This document shows, one piece after another, positions 17,101 through 27,299 of a DNA stretch of 58,624 bases. The notes below the pieces were generated by a model. That model saw only the letters and a list, made by a program, of their open reading frames with translations, did not search any database and was not told where the DNA came from. This stretch comes from Paenibacillaceae bacterium. Lineage in GTDB: Bacteria > Bacillota > Bacilli > Paenibacillales > CANHGK01. The stretch covers positions 1-58,624 of the forward strand of contig CANHGK010000017.1 of NCBI GenBank assembly GCA_947460235.1. Reading direction: 5' to 3'. Position 1 is the stretch's first letter, and each line of letters opens with the position of its first letter. The position numbers and the translations under genes are program-made.

Positions 17101-18839
17101 TTGGTGCGGATAATCAGTTGGAAGGTTATTTTACTGATGGTACGACGAAATGGGATAATTCTGGATCGAATTACACATTCAGTATCGGTACTCAAACATT
17201 TAGTAATGGTTTGATTACACAAGGTGCTCCAAGTCAATTAACGAAAAACGAAATCGTTGTTTATTATAAAACAGGTATTGCAACGCCATATATTTTCTAT
17301 AAACCTCAAGGTGGAATTTGGACATCTGGCGAGATTATGGCCCCATCAGAAGTGCAGGGATATAGTGTAGCTCGTTTGAATTTAAGTTCTGCTTCACAAG
17401 CAGATATTTATTTCAATAATGGCGGTGTTCTTGATAACTTCAATGGTAAAAACTACACATTGCAAGTTGGGACTTATACAATTAACAATTCAAACATTAC
17501 ATTAAGTGCACCAACAGCTGCGAACACGAACAAAGTAACGGTGTATTACAAATTACCACAAAATAACTTTACCTTCTTATACTATCGTCTTCCAGGAGGG
17601 GTTTGGAGTACGACTGGTATTCCAATCATTTCTTCTGACGTAGCGGGTTACGGTAAAGCGGATGTTAACATGGGTTCCGCGGATCGTGTTGAAATGTATT
17701 TCGATCAAGGTAATGGATCGCCAATTGATAATTACAACAATCAGAACTATTCGTTAACACCAGGAACATCAACGATTGAAGATAGTACAATTTATCAAGG
17801 GAAACCAACTGGACAAGGGAATCAAGTAACGATCTATTATGCACAAGGATTTTTAAGTCCATTTGTGTACTATCGCACGGGAACGAATGACTTCAACAAA
17901 GCACCTGGTCTTCCAATGCAGGATTCGGAATACAAAGGATTTAAGAAAGTAACATTCTCAATCGGTCGCGCGAGTCAAGTAGAAGTGTATTTCCAAAACA
18001 GCAACGGTCGAATTGATAATAACACGAACAAAAATTATACGTTTGCAGTTGGAACGTCAGTATTTAGCGAAGGTTCTATCATTTATGGTCAACCAAGCGA
18101 AGCGTTGATTAATAAAATGCAATCTGGAAATACAACGCCAAGTCTTGATCTTACGGACATGGGAACAGATTTGGATTTGTTCAACAATGACAACACATCT
18201 ACGATTTATTACAAACGTGGGTATACAACTCCGTATGTTCAATACCGTGTAAGTGGTGGACAGTGGAGTGTTGCTCCGGGTAAGAAAATGTCAACGTCTG
18301 AGTTCGCTGGTTATTCCAAAGTAACTTTGCCAATCGGAACAGCGGATGAAGTTCAAATTCGCTTCTCTAATGGTAATGGCATGTATTCGAACGCTTACTA
18401 TTTCTCAGCAGGAATGTCAACATTCGAAGCTGGTAAAATTTACGCGGGTACACCAACGAAAGCTGCAACAACAAACTATACAGCCACGATTTACTATAAA
18501 CGTGGATATACGACACCATATGCATATTACCAACCTACCGATGGTAGTTGGTTAGCTCTTCCAGGTAAGAAAATGGTCGTTTCCGAGATTGCTGGGTACT
18601 CCAAAATTACGATTTCACTTGGTAAATTGTTAAGCATTAAAGTTAAAATTGGTGATGGAAAAGGTAAATGGTTCAAGAGTGGAACGTATTATCGCTTCTA
18701 TAAAGGCATCAATACATTTGTGAATGGTGAAATTACAGAAGGAAAACCGACTGCAATTAAGAAGAGTACGACAACTACTCCGAAGAAGAAAACGACAACT
18801 ACTACCACAAAAAAAGCATCAGTAATCACTAAAAACTAA
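14121..18839 (+). CDS. Giant secreted non-catalytic starch-binding protein: CBM35/6-like plus 13 CBM25-like repeats
   Basis: 1572 residues. A signal peptide (cleavage expected near Ala36) precedes a CBM35/CBM6-like module (38-165, NTLEAENQ, GGINLDYANF). Then come 13 CBM25-like repeats starting near residues 171, 283, 407, 524, 635, 747, 845, 948, 1043, 1137, 1234, 1358 and 1451, each opening with a strand like VTVYYKG-N-F-T-PYIHY. The tail (1546-1572) is Lys/Thr-rich. No glycosidase motif, LPxTG, SLH or LysM was found. Repeats 1-3 keep the His and two Trp used by CBM25 for starch; later repeats lose some or all. The start is TTG with AGGGGG 7 nt before. It may be a surface or extracellular starch-capturing scaffold; the anchor could be the basic tail. 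Function is inferred. Confidence 0.88.
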   Translation: MLSLTKQKWTVWALVCAIVFTQFAISLMFQSTSANAYSNTLEAENQALNNGATKNTDHKGYSGSGFVDNLWKPNAEVVFKVSTQYSGDYNMTLRYANGNDSWRSMTIYVNGNKIRSTNLPNTSSWDTWTDKVEQLSLIAGDNVIAIKKEVSDNGGINLDYANFTDTNVSSGSKQVTVYYRGNFTNPYIHYKKDNVNWTTEPGDKMAGATDAFGFYKAVIYTSADDLELTFNNGRDNTGNVSQWDRNNGQNYKYSGVTSGSVFTFDQGTGLKAGSPNGVTIGNGTSKTVTLYYKGNFTNPYIHFRLNAAGSTPEWTVQPGTKLNYSTVYPGYYSATITVYTPYLECVFNNGSINGQVGGDVREWDKNNGANYFAQNIVDGQSYTYESGNIRSGLPNGGGNSFDQFNGTKQVTVYYKGHFTSPYIHYRLQNANSGSAEWSNEPGTRMSLSEITGYSKAIISTSADNLEVVFNNGLVNGKVVDWDRNNGANYVAANVFNGSIYTYDESTKQLTIGDPNGVLTSTTDSSNTINIFYKKNASVPTPYIFYRLTYNNVVNSPKEPGYKMAESNYNGYVKYTLTLPPGVSTVEAAFNNGLENGIVKTWDRPANDNYFLLQAGYNTIADDEISRSIPNVNNISTEATVYYKTKFKNTYLYYKAQNGLWVSDPGVKMDDSEYLGYTKYTFKTGAYEQTEVRFTGNNSSTNLFESDPPSLKDSYIIPTGIVTLSGTNEKGITTIEDGKILAGKPKSGNEITVYYKKGLTLSPYLLYRVSTNNWNQQPGLKMTDTTEYPGYSKVTFNVGDAKIVDAAFNDGTGKLDDNKSKYYQLPIGVNTVSDGEVAPGLPTSGNKVTLYFNKTGFDAPLINYRTPEGVFLKEAKFLTQSDITGYYKIDLNVGSASKIIAYFTNGADITKMDDNSGKYYEFPVGLAAIYTLSNGTITLNKPTSATAGNEVTVYFKQGNLPISFVSRKPGATKWNDPIQLLTSEFTGYGKVNVKIGADNQLEGYFTDGTTKWDNSGSNYTFSIGTQTFSNGLITQGAPSQLTKNEIVVYYKTGIATPYIFYKPQGGIWTSGEIMAPSEVQGYSVARLNLSSASQADIYFNNGGVLDNFNGKNYTLQVGTYTINNSNITLSAPTAANTNKVTVYYKLPQNNFTFLYYRLPGGVWSTTGIPIISSDVAGYGKADVNMGSADRVEMYFDQGNGSPIDNYNNQNYSLTPGTSTIEDSTIYQGKPTGQGNQVTIYYAQGFLSPFVYYRTGTNDFNKAPGLPMQDSEYKGFKKVTFSIGRASQVEVYFQNSNGRIDNNTNKNYTFAVGTSVFSEGSIIYGQPSEALINKMQSGNTTPSLDLTDMGTDLDLFNNDNTSTIYYKRGYTTPYVQYRVSGGQWSVAPGKKMSTSEFAGYSKVTLPIGTADEVQIRFSNGNGMYSNAYYFSAGMSTFEAGKIYAGTPTKAATTNYTATIYYKRGYTTPYAYYQPTDGSWLALPGKKMVVSEIAGYSKITISLGKLLSIKVKIGDGKGKWFKSGTYYRFYKGINTFVNGEITEGKPTAIKKSTTTTPKKKTTTTTTKKASVITKN
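14631..18755 (+). repeat. Array of 13 CBM25-like coding repeats (about 95-125 codons each)
   Basis: Protein repeats share VTVYYK..., PG-K-M, GYSK, FNNG and NY anchors. DNA of repeats is diverged, so the array looks old rather than recently amplified. Repeats 1-4 are 111-124 residues with a WDRNNGxNY-type loop; most of repeats 5-13 are 93-104 residues with shortened loops. Confidence 0.85.
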
Positions 18840-18849
18840 TAAATAAAAA

Positions 18850-18896
18850 GGGTATTTCCAAACAGATCAGATCTGTATTGGGAATACCCTTTTTTT
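18850..18896 (+). terminator. Terminator of the 13-repeat gene
   Basis: AGGGTATTTCCAAACAGATC folds back on GATCTGTATTGGGAATACCCT, followed by a run of seven T. Confidence 0.85.
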
Positions 18897-19031
18897 ATGG
18901 TTTTCGATTAACAGGTATGCTCCAACTGGTGTGATTAAGTCGATTGTCGAATGTGGTGAATAGATACAGCAAGTCACAACAATTGCATTGTTATCCAAAT
19001 CTTATGTGTGCCTAAGAAATAAATAATTCGT

Positions 19032-20252
19032 TCATATGTTCACAGTAGTTCCCATTGCGGAGCGTGCAAATAGAATAAGATCAACAATTGAAGTTGCTTT
19101 GCGATGATGTAAAATTAATTGTTCAGCTGTATGAAGTGCCCGATGTTTCGCGTTAATGCGTTTTTTTGCATTTGTGATGGTTTCGAGATCAGCAACTTCT
19201 GACATACCAATTACGTGGCGCAACATGTTGCAACCGGTATATCCGAAGGTATCTTTAAGTAAACGCTGCATGAAATCATTTTGATAACCGGGTGTTTTAG
19301 AGAGGCGATCGACACCACGTGTATTCCAAAGATTGCGGAATTGTTGCTCAAAACCACACCAAATTTCGATAATCATTGCAAAAATATGTTCTTGTGCATA
19401 TACACATTCCTCGGCCGTCTTGCTCCAATGTGATTGACCCGCAGCATTTAATAAAAGATGTGCAAAAACTGCACCGATATCAAAACCAATTGGACCAAAA
19501 AAGGCGAATTCTGGAGCAATAACTTTTGTTGTTTCTTCTGTGACAAAAATGTTTCCGGTATGTAAATTACCATGAAGCAGCGCCTGGGTATGGGTTAAAA
19601 ATCCTTCTCGTAGCAAGGCGACTTCGTATTGTAACGATGTATTTTTCCATATGCGCTGGGCAGCTTCGCGAAGTCCTGCTTCGATGTTATTCTCGGGGGC
19701 ATCATAATAAGGGTTTTCAAAGGTTAACTCTTCAGTGATTTTACATCGTTCAGGATTGACGAACGATTGTTGAAGCTTCTTTTTCTTTTGTTGGTTCATT
19801 CCAAGATCGCTAGTGAAAAAATGCGTGTTTGCTAAGAATGTAGAAATATGATCTGGAAATAATGGATATTGTCCACCACTCATAAGACCTGTCCGCATCA
19901 TGATTTTGTCATTGTAATCGCCCATAACTGTAATCGAAAGGTCGTTGTCTACGTATAATACGTTCGGAACAAGATCAGGACAATAGTTTGCTTGAATCGA
20001 TAATGCATCATTTTCGATGCGAGTATGTTCTACTGGTATTTGCAATGGTTCATCGACGACGTTTACATTAGGAAGCGCTTGTTTGAAAAGAATTGAATTA
20101 CCAGTATCGTTATCTTTAATGCGGAAAACCACGTTTGAGTTTCCGGTATCAATCTCTTCACTCGTCAATATCGCATCTTGTAAAAACAAATTTGGTACTG
20201 TTCTAGCGAAAGAAATCGCTTCAATGGATGTAAATGCCTTGTACTTTTTCAT
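19032..20252 (-). CDS. mtnK: Methylthioribose kinase homologue lacking two catalytic Asp (probable pseudokinase)
   Basis: 406 residues, alignable along its length with B. subtilis MtnK, which phosphorylates 5-methylthioribose in methionine salvage. The Lys of the ATP site is kept (LFKQA, Lys57). The catalytic motif HGDLHTG reads HGNLHTG (Asn229), and the metal-binding DPEFAF reads APEFAF (Ala246), while Glu248 remains. Both changes are clear in the codons (AAT and GCT). The fold is intact with no frameshift. Catalysis as known is therefore unlikely; it may bind a ligand, regulate, or use altered chemistry. ATG 20252 follows GGAGGG by 7 nt. No other salvage gene or SAM riboswitch is adjacent. 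Confidence 0.82.
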   Translation of the reverse strand: MKKYKAFTSIEAISFARTVPNLFLQDAILTSEEIDTGNSNVVFRIKDNDTGNSILFKQALPNVNVVDEPLQIPVEHTRIENDALSIQANYCPDLVPNVLYVDNDLSITVMGDYNDKIMMRTGLMSGGQYPLFPDHISTFLANTHFFTSDLGMNQQKKKKLQQSFVNPERCKITEELTFENPYYDAPENNIEAGLREAAQRIWKNTSLQYEVALLREGFLTHTQALLHGNLHTGNIFVTEETTKVIAPEFAFFGPIGFDIGAVFAHLLLNAAGQSHWSKTAEECVYAQEHIFAMIIEIWCGFEQQFRNLWNTRGVDRLSKTPGYQNDFMQRLLKDTFGYTGCNMLRHVIGMSEVADLETITNAKKRINAKHRALHTAEQLILHHRKATSIVDLILFARSAMGTTVNI

Positions 20253-20352
20253 GAATACCCTCCTGAATAAAAAATACATAGAACATCATAGCATATCCTT
20301 GTTTCATTTTCTTTCATAGTACAGTATATTTAACAATAGGAGGCGAGTATTA

Positions 20353-20982
20353 ATGATAGGTGGGAAAATCGTCGTTGAATCTGAGAATCAAGTACAGACC
20401 GGCGTTATCAGTTTCTTTGAGGGCGATTTAATCGAAGTTAAAGTCGATCAACCAAAGCATTTTAATTTAGGCGACGCCATCCGAGCCTCAATTTATTCAA
20501 ACACTGGAATTAATAATTTTCAATCCACCGTGATTGCAAAAGTCTCGGATGGTTTAATTTTGGTTAATCCGCCAGAACATCAGAAAAAGCAGTTGTATAA
20601 ACGACAATTTACTCGAGTAGATTGTGAAGTGCATGCCTATATTCGTTCGATTATTATGGCAAGTATCAACCGTAAAATAATGCTTTCCAATCCAACACCG
20701 ATTTTGATCAAAAACGCGAGTTTAGGTGGGTTTGGATTTCAAATCCCCAAAGGATTGGATTTGCAGGAAAATTCGGCCGTTGAGTTAGAATTGAATATGC
20801 CGTTTATCGCGGTGTTAACTGTTGATATTATGCACAAAGCGGTCAATGAAGAAGGAGCCTTTTACGGCGGACAATTCAGAGATTTCCCAGCGGACAAAGT
20901 ATCCGCACTCAAAGGATTTATTCTGAAGAAACAAGTGGAAGCACGTTTGATTAAGAGAGCACATGACGATGCGGAGCATTAA
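20353..20982 (+). CDS. PilZ-domain c-di-GMP receptor, YcgR-like
   Basis: 209 residues. An N-terminal YcgR-N-like beta domain (about 1-90) is followed by PilZ with the two c-di-GMP signatures: RQFTR (RxxxR, about 94-98) and NASLGG (D/NxSxxG, about 122-127). Such proteins act as flagellar brakes or adjust surface behaviour when c-di-GMP rises. AGGAGG lies 8 nt before the ATG. A candidate c-di-GMP phosphodiesterase is encoded at 52-53.8 kb. Confidence 0.88.
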   Translation: MIGGKIVVESENQVQTGVISFFEGDLIEVKVDQPKHFNLGDAIRASIYSNTGINNFQSTVIAKVSDGLILVNPPEHQKKQLYKRQFTRVDCEVHAYIRSIIMASINRKIMLSNPTPILIKNASLGGFGFQIPKGLDLQENSAVELELNMPFIAVLTVDIMHKAVNEEGAFYGGQFRDFPADKVSALKGFILKKQVEARLIKRAHDDAEH

Positions 20983-21017
20983 GCGAACGGTTGTTTCGCG
21001 AGATGCTTCTTTTTTTT
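20976..21017 (+). terminator. Terminator after the PilZ gene
   Basis: A hairpin (GCAT...ATGC outer, GCGAA...TTCGC inner) overlaps the stop codon and is followed by TTCTTTTTTTT. Confidence 0.65.
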
Positions 21018-21038
21018 ATTAATGGGAGGAATGAATTC

Positions 21039-21596
21039 ATGTTAGCCTTGAAGGAATGGGCGATTGCGGTTGAAGCGCTAGCATCAGGAGATCAAATGAT
21101 CGCAATTCGCAAAGGCGGAATCCATGAGGAAACAAAACAGTTTGACTTAAAATCAAATGCGTTTGTATTGTTTCCTGCATATGAACATCAAAAAGAAACG
21201 TTAGTTCGTCATAAGCATACAAGTAGAGTAACCGAGTTGCGATTAGCTGGATGTCCCAATCCACTTGAGATCGGTGTTTACGCTGAAGTGACACAGGAAT
21301 GGCTACTGGAGGACGAATCGAAATTAAAACAATTGGAACAATATCATATCTGGACAGAACAATTTGCCCAAATACGATTGCACTGGAAAAAGGAACAACC
21401 CCTGCATATTTTAGCCCTTCGGGTTTATTTACTCGAAGAAGTTTTTGAATTGAGTGATCCATTACAATATACCGGCTGTAAATCGTGGTTTGAATTACCC
21501 TTTGATGTGGATGCAGGAAAATCGAAGTTGAAACCTGTTTTAGATGATCAAGATTACGAGAAACGAATAAAATTAATCAATCACATCCTCGGATAA
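21039..21596 (+). CDS. DUF1802 family protein
   Basis: 185 residues beginning LALKEWAIAVEAL, with AIRKGGIHEE and LFPAYEHQ motifs that typify DUF1802. No function has been established for the family as far as I know. The ATG at 21039 follows GGGAGG by 8 nt and gives the family N-terminus; an upstream in-frame ATG at 20991 lies inside the preceding terminator. It is followed by its own hairpin and then the suf promoter. Confidence 0.8.
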   Translation: MLALKEWAIAVEALASGDQMIAIRKGGIHEETKQFDLKSNAFVLFPAYEHQKETLVRHKHTSRVTELRLAGCPNPLEIGVYAEVTQEWLLEDESKLKQLEQYHIWTEQFAQIRLHWKKEQPLHILALRVYLLEEVFELSDPLQYTGCKSWFELPFDVDAGKSKLKPVLDDQDYEKRIKLINHILG

Positions 21597-21598
21597 GA

Positions 21599-21646
21599 AG
21601 TTGTGACTTTTGTCATAGACACGTCACAACTGGGTGACTTTTTTTG
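21599..21646 (+). terminator. Terminator before the suf operon
   Basis: AGTTGTGAC pairs with GTCACAACT, followed by GGGTGAC and a run of seven T. Confidence 0.7.
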
Positions 21647-21661
21647 TTTGTTAAAATACGT

Positions 21662-21690
21662 TATAATCAATTGAGAATCATTGAGAATCA
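21662..21690 (+). promoter_or_regulatory. suf promoter -10 with tandem 10-bp operator-like repeats
   Basis: TATAAT (21662-21667) is followed by two exact copies of TTGAGAATCA (21671-21680, 21681-21690). The unit resembles half of the classic Fur-type TGAGAATCATT element. Placement over the transcription start would suit repression. Confidence 0.5.
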
Positions 21691-21714
21691 ATGAACGTGG
21701 AGGGGTAAATACAC

Positions 21715-22500
21715 ATGGCGGCGCCACATTTTGTTGTTAACGGCTTAAAAGCAGAAATCGAAGGTAAAGAAATTTTGAAAGGTCTCAACCTTGAAATTAA
21801 AGGCGGGGAAATCCATGCGATCATGGGACCTAACGGTACAGGAAAATCAACATTGGCATCCACGTTAATGGGGCACCCTAAATATGAAGTAACTGGCGGC
21901 GAAGTGACATTCGACGGCGAAGATGTATTGGAAATGGCAGTTGATGAACGTTCACGCGCAGGACTTTTCCTCGCTATGCAATATCCTGCAGAAATTAGCG
22001 GTGTGACGAATGCAGACTTTTTACGTTCAGCAATTAATGTTCGCCGCGGTGAAGGAAACGAAATCTCTTTGATCCGTTTCATTCGCCAAATGGAATCAAA
22101 AATGAAAGAACTCGATATCGACCCTGCGTTTGCACAACGTTATTTGAACGAAGGATTTTCTGGTGGCGAGAAAAAACGCAACGAAATCTTACAAATGATG
22201 TTGCTAGAGCCGAAATTAGTCGTGCTCGACGAGATCGATTCCGGTTTGGATATCGATGCATTAAAAATTGTAGCAGCAGCGGTAAATACAATGCGTAGCC
22301 CTGAGCGCGGTTTTTTGATCATTACTCATTACCAACGTCTATTGAACTATGTGAAACCTGATTTTGTTCACGTGATGATGCAAGGTCGAATCGTGAAATC
22401 CGGTGGCCCAGAACTCGCAGAGCGATTGGAAGCAGAAGGTTACGACTGGGTCAAAGAAGAACTCGGCATTGTTGACGAAACCGTCGGACAAGGGGTGTGA
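21715..22500 (+). CDS. sufC: Fe-S cluster assembly ATPase SufC
   Basis: 261 residues. ABC-type ATPase of the SufBCD scaffold. Walker A is GPNGTGKST (about 39-47), the signature is FSGGEKKR, and Walker B is LVVLDEID. ATP turnover by SufC drives conformational change in SufB-SufD while an Fe-S cluster is built. First gene of sufCDSUB, with GGAGGGG 11 nt before the ATG and a Fur-like repeat at the promoter. Confidence 0.98.
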   Translation: MAAPHFVVNGLKAEIEGKEILKGLNLEIKGGEIHAIMGPNGTGKSTLASTLMGHPKYEVTGGEVTFDGEDVLEMAVDERSRAGLFLAMQYPAEISGVTNADFLRSAINVRRGEGNEISLIRFIRQMESKMKELDIDPAFAQRYLNEGFSGGEKKRNEILQMMLLEPKLVVLDEIDSGLDIDALKIVAAAVNTMRSPERGFLIITHYQRLLNYVKPDFVHVMMQGRIVKSGGPELAERLEAEGYDWVKEELGIVDETVGQGV

Positions 22501-22507
22501 GACCCAA

Positions 22508-25480
<2,973 letters not shown>

Positions 25481-25498
25481 GAGAATGGGGTGACTGAA

Positions 25499-26896
25499 AT
25501 GGCAAAAAACATGCCTGATATTGGTGAATATAAATATGGATTCCGCGATGAACATCAATCGATTTTCCGCACAGGGAAAGGATTGACAAAAGAAATCGTT
25601 ATGGAAATCTCCAAAATGAAAAACGAACCGGAGTGGATGCTCGAGTTTCGTTTGAAATCATTGGAGCAATTCAACAAAATGCCAATGCCTCGTTGGGGAG
25701 GTAACATGGACGATCTTGATTTCAACGACATCACATACTATGTGAAACCGTCAGAGAAACAAGGAAAGACATGGGAAGAAGTACCGATTGAAATCAAAGA
25801 AACATTTGATAAACTCGGAATTCCAGAAGCGGAGCAAAAGTTTCTTGCCGGTGTTTCTGCACAATACGAATCTGAAGTTGTTTACCACAGTATGCGTGAA
25901 GATTTGGAAGCAAAAGGCGTATTATTTATGGATACAGATTCAGCACTGCGTGAACATCCTGAAATTTTTAAAGAATATTTCGGGACGATTATTCCTCCGA
26001 GCGACAATAAATTCGCAGCGCTTAATAGTGCAGTTTGGTCTGGCGGAAGTTTTATTTATATTCCAAAAGGCGTGCAATGTGACATTCCACTTCAAGCATA
26101 TTTCCGGATTAATTCCGAAAACATGGGTCAATTTGAACGGACATTGATTATTGCAGATGAAGGCAGTTCAGTACATTATGTAGAAGGATGTACTGCGCCA
26201 GTTTACAGCACGAATTCTTTGCACTCTGCAGTCGTTGAAATTCTTTGTCTTAAAGGTTCTCGCGTTCGTTATACGACGATCCAAAACTGGGCACCTAATA
26301 TTTATAACTTAGTTACAAAACGTGCGGTTGCAGAAGAAGAAGCGACGATGGAATGGGTCGATGGTAACATTGGTTCCAAATTGACGATGAAATATCCGGC
26401 AGTTGTGTTAAAAGGTCGCGGCGCAAAAGGGATGGTTCTCTCCATCGCGGTTGCCGGCAAAGGACAACACCAAGATGCAGGCGCAAAAATGACGCATCTT
26501 GCACCAGATACAACATCAACAATCGTTTCTAAATCGATCTCCAAGCACGGTGGTAAAGTAACGTACCGTGGTCTTGCATCGTTCGGACGAAATGCCGACG
26601 GCGCAAAATCCAACGTGAAATGCGACACACTAATTATGGATAAAGAGTCTACTTCAGATACGATTCCATACAATGAAATTATGAACAACAATATTACGCT
26701 TGAACATGAAGCGACGGTTTCAAAAGTATCCGAAGATCAATTGTTCTACTTGATGAGTCGCGGTTTGTCTGATGCAGAAGCGACACAAATGATCGTCATG
26801 GGCTTTATCGAGCCGTTCACGCGTGAATTGCCAATGGAATATGCCGTTGAAATGAACCGTTTAATCAAGTTCGAGATGGAAGGATCCATCGGTTAA
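25499..26896 (+). CDS. sufB: Fe-S cluster assembly scaffold protein SufB
   Basis: 465 residues. Conserved regions include [30 protein letters not shown], and the C-terminal SDTIPYNEI. SufB forms the cluster-building complex with SufC and SufD. The ATG at 25499 follows GGGGTGA by 6 nt; a GTG 9 nt upstream is possible. It closes the operon. Confidence 0.97.
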   Translation: MAKNMPDIGEYKYGFRDEHQSIFRTGKGLTKEIVMEISKMKNEPEWMLEFRLKSLEQFNKMPMPRWGGNMDDLDFNDITYYVKPSEKQGKTWEEVPIEIKETFDKLGIPEAEQKFLAGVSAQYESEVVYHSMREDLEAKGVLFMDTDSALREHPEIFKEYFGTIIPPSDNKFAALNSAVWSGGSFIYIPKGVQCDIPLQAYFRINSENMGQFERTLIIADEGSSVHYVEGCTAPVYSTNSLHSAVVEILCLKGSRVRYTTIQNWAPNIYNLVTKRAVAEEEATMEWVDGNIGSKLTMKYPAVVLKGRGAKGMVLSIAVAGKGQHQDAGAKMTHLAPDTTSTIVSKSISKHGGKVTYRGLASFGRNADGAKSNVKCDTLIMDKESTSDTIPYNEIMNNNITLEHEATVSKVSEDQLFYLMSRGLSDAEATQMIVMGFIEPFTRELPMEYAVEMNRLIKFEMEGSIG

Positions 26897-26912
26897 TATT
26901 ATATTGTCCAAA

Positions 26913-26950
26913 CACCCCCCCGTTCACCGCATAGGATGGACAGGGGGGTG
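26913..26950 (+). promoter_or_regulatory. Hairpin that masks the ribosome site of the holin-like gene
   Basis: CACCCCCC (26913-26920) pairs with GGGGGGTG (26943-26950), an 8-bp GC-rich stem with a 22-nt loop. The right arm is itself the Shine-Dalgarno sequence of the next gene, 5 nt before its ATG. Few Ts follow, so it is not a typical terminator. Confidence 0.6.
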
Positions 26951-26955
26951 ATTTT

Positions 26956-27123
26956 ATGAACAAAGCACTCATTTTGCCAATCGTGACGCTACTTGCGATG
27001 GTCGTTAAACAATCAACCGGCTTTGAATTTACTGATGAAATGATGAATCAAATTACGGATGGGGTGATGAGCATCATCATTTGTGCTGGGATTTTTACAC
27101 ATCCAAACAAACCATCAGAATAA
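26956..27123 (+). CDS. Small holin-like membrane protein
   Basis: 55 residues. A hydrophobic N-terminal helix (LILPIVTLLAMVV, about 5-17), a polar EFTDEMMNQIT middle, and a second hydrophobic helix (MSIIICAGIF) ending in THPNKPSE. The helix-polar-helix layout with a final G-I-x-T-x-P motif resembles phage phi-LC3-type holins, though no phage genes are nearby. The ribosome site GGGGGGTGA is strong but sequestered in a hairpin. The holin role is inference; a toxin or stress peptide is possible. Confidence 0.55.
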   Translation: MNKALILPIVTLLAMVVKQSTGFEFTDEMMNQITDGVMSIIICAGIFTHPNKPSE

Positions 27124-27141
27124 ACGAAATTTATGTATTCT

Positions 27142-27174
27142 CGTCGCGGAATTTACGATCCGCGGCGTTTTTTT
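27142..27174 (+). terminator. Terminator after the holin-like gene
   Basis: CGTCGCGGA and TCCGCGGCG pair around ATTTACGA, followed by TTTTTTT. Confidence 0.85.
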
Positions 27175-27198
27175 AACCAAAAAATAGAAACGAGAGTA

Positions 27199-27231
27199 GG
27201 AAGATCTTCCGGTACTGTATAAAAACAGTAC
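27199..27231. promoter_or_regulatory. Two adjacent palindromes upstream of the permuted papain-like gene
   Basis: A perfect 12-bp palindrome GGAAGATCTTCC (27199-27210) is followed directly by GTACTGT-N6-ACAGTAC (27212-27231). They may be regulator sites for the operon that starts at 27300. Confidence 0.4.
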
Positions 27232-27299
27232 TGCCCAGATTTCTCCAATCAATTTATAATCAAGTGGGAGAATTCTATATAGGAGCAGGAGAGACAAAA

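Noticed and set aside
14631-18755. Repeat array considered as CRISPR or a surface adhesin with collagen-like repeats
   Set aside because: The repeats are coding, 95-125 codons long, diverged in DNA, and show CBM25 anchor residues.
19032-20252. Treating the MtnK homologue as a pseudogene
   Set aside because: The frame is intact, it has a good ribosome site, and most of the fold is conserved; only specific catalytic residues are changed.
20253-20352. SAM riboswitch expected before an mtnK gene
   Set aside because: The gap is only 100 nt, shared with the divergent PilZ gene, and shows no S-box elements or terminator.
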